15,735 nt of DNA. Origin: DASRCB01 sp035653295. Its GTDB lineage: Bacteria; Acidobacteriota; Terriglobia; Bryobacterales; Bryobacteraceae. Shown piece after piece: positions 15,591-15,735 of this stretch. Every line of letters begins with the position of its first letter. Positions within the stretch are counted from its first letter, which is position 1. Below the pieces are notes generated by a model that worked only from the letters and a program-made list of their open reading frames with translations, was not told where the DNA came from and did not search any database. The position numbers were made by a program, and so were the translations under genes. The stretch lies in contig DASRCB010000146.1 in NCBI GenBank assembly GCA_035653295.1, positions 1-15,735 on the forward strand, given 5' to 3'.

Positions 15591-15735
15591 ATGTACCGAT
15601 TCCTGATCACCGCCGCAATCGTCGTGGGGTCGTTCGGGGCAGCGAGCGCCCGCATCACGATGCACGTGGAAAACGTACCCGCGCCAACAGTCCTTGCCGA
15701 CGCGGCGACGTTTGGGTTTGCCGCAGGCACGTTCT
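15591..15735 (+). CDS. Exported protein, N-terminal fragment (window end)
   Basis: An open frame starts at ATG 15591 and runs off the window after 48 codons. It begins with a convincing signal peptide: MYR, a hydrophobic core FLITAAIVVGSFGAA, and an SA-R cleavage site near residue 20. The mature part starts RITMHVENVPAPTVLADAA. A purine-rich AGGGGAG lies about eight bases before the ATG. It is divergent from the cell-wall operon. Too little is present to name a family; it could be a secreted or PEP-CTERM-type protein. Confidence 0.6.
   Translation, partial: MYRFLITAAIVVGSFGAASARITMHVENVPAPTVLADAATFGFAAGTF

Overview
The window is high-GC bacterial chromosome, densely coding and almost entirely on the minus strand. 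The best guess for the source is an Acidobacteriota member of the Solibacter/Bryobacter kind. This is inference, based on the gene complement, the intergenic double-hairpin repeats and the base composition; no marker gene in the window settles it. There are no rRNA or tRNA genes, CRISPR arrays, transposases or phage genes. No gene-free stretch exceeds about 230 bases.

Region 1 (17-5680, minus strand) is a block of F1Fo ATP synthase genes in the order b' - b - delta - alpha - gamma - beta. The genes overlap or lie 10-45 bases apart. The epsilon gene would follow beyond the left edge. The membrane subunits a and c are not upstream of b': an unrelated SDR oxidoreductase sits there, so the operon is split. 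The second b-type subunit carries an apparent signal peptide and a Pro/Ser-rich exported segment ahead of its membrane anchor.

Region 2 (5796-7038) holds a complete short-chain dehydrogenase (minus) and a divergent MmcQ/YjbR-like gene (plus) broken by a single missing base.

Region 3 (7269-15381, minus strand) is the most notable part. It is a compact cell-wall/phospho-signalling operon: an FHA protein, a 37-residue membrane peptide, a membrane-anchored PP2C phosphatase, a transmembrane Ser/Thr kinase, a 1085-residue fusion of a SEDS glycosyltransferase (RodA/FtsW) with a class B penicillin-binding protein, and a second FHA protein. It has the same kinds of parts as the actinobacterial fhaA-fhaB-pstP-rodA-pbpA-pknA-pknB cluster. 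The differences are that polymerase and transpeptidase are one polypeptide, the kinase ectodomain is TPR-like rather than PASTA, and the kinase glycine loop is degenerate. The inferred logic is that kinase and phosphatase set the phosphorylation state of wall-synthesis partners, the FHA proteins read phospho-threonine, and the fused enzyme polymerises and cross-links peptidoglycan. A perfect TATAAT box with an 8-bp palindrome just upstream, and a 7-bp hairpin before the ribosome binding site, precede the operon.

Region 4 (15591-15735, plus strand) is the start of a gene for an exported protein, cut by the window end.
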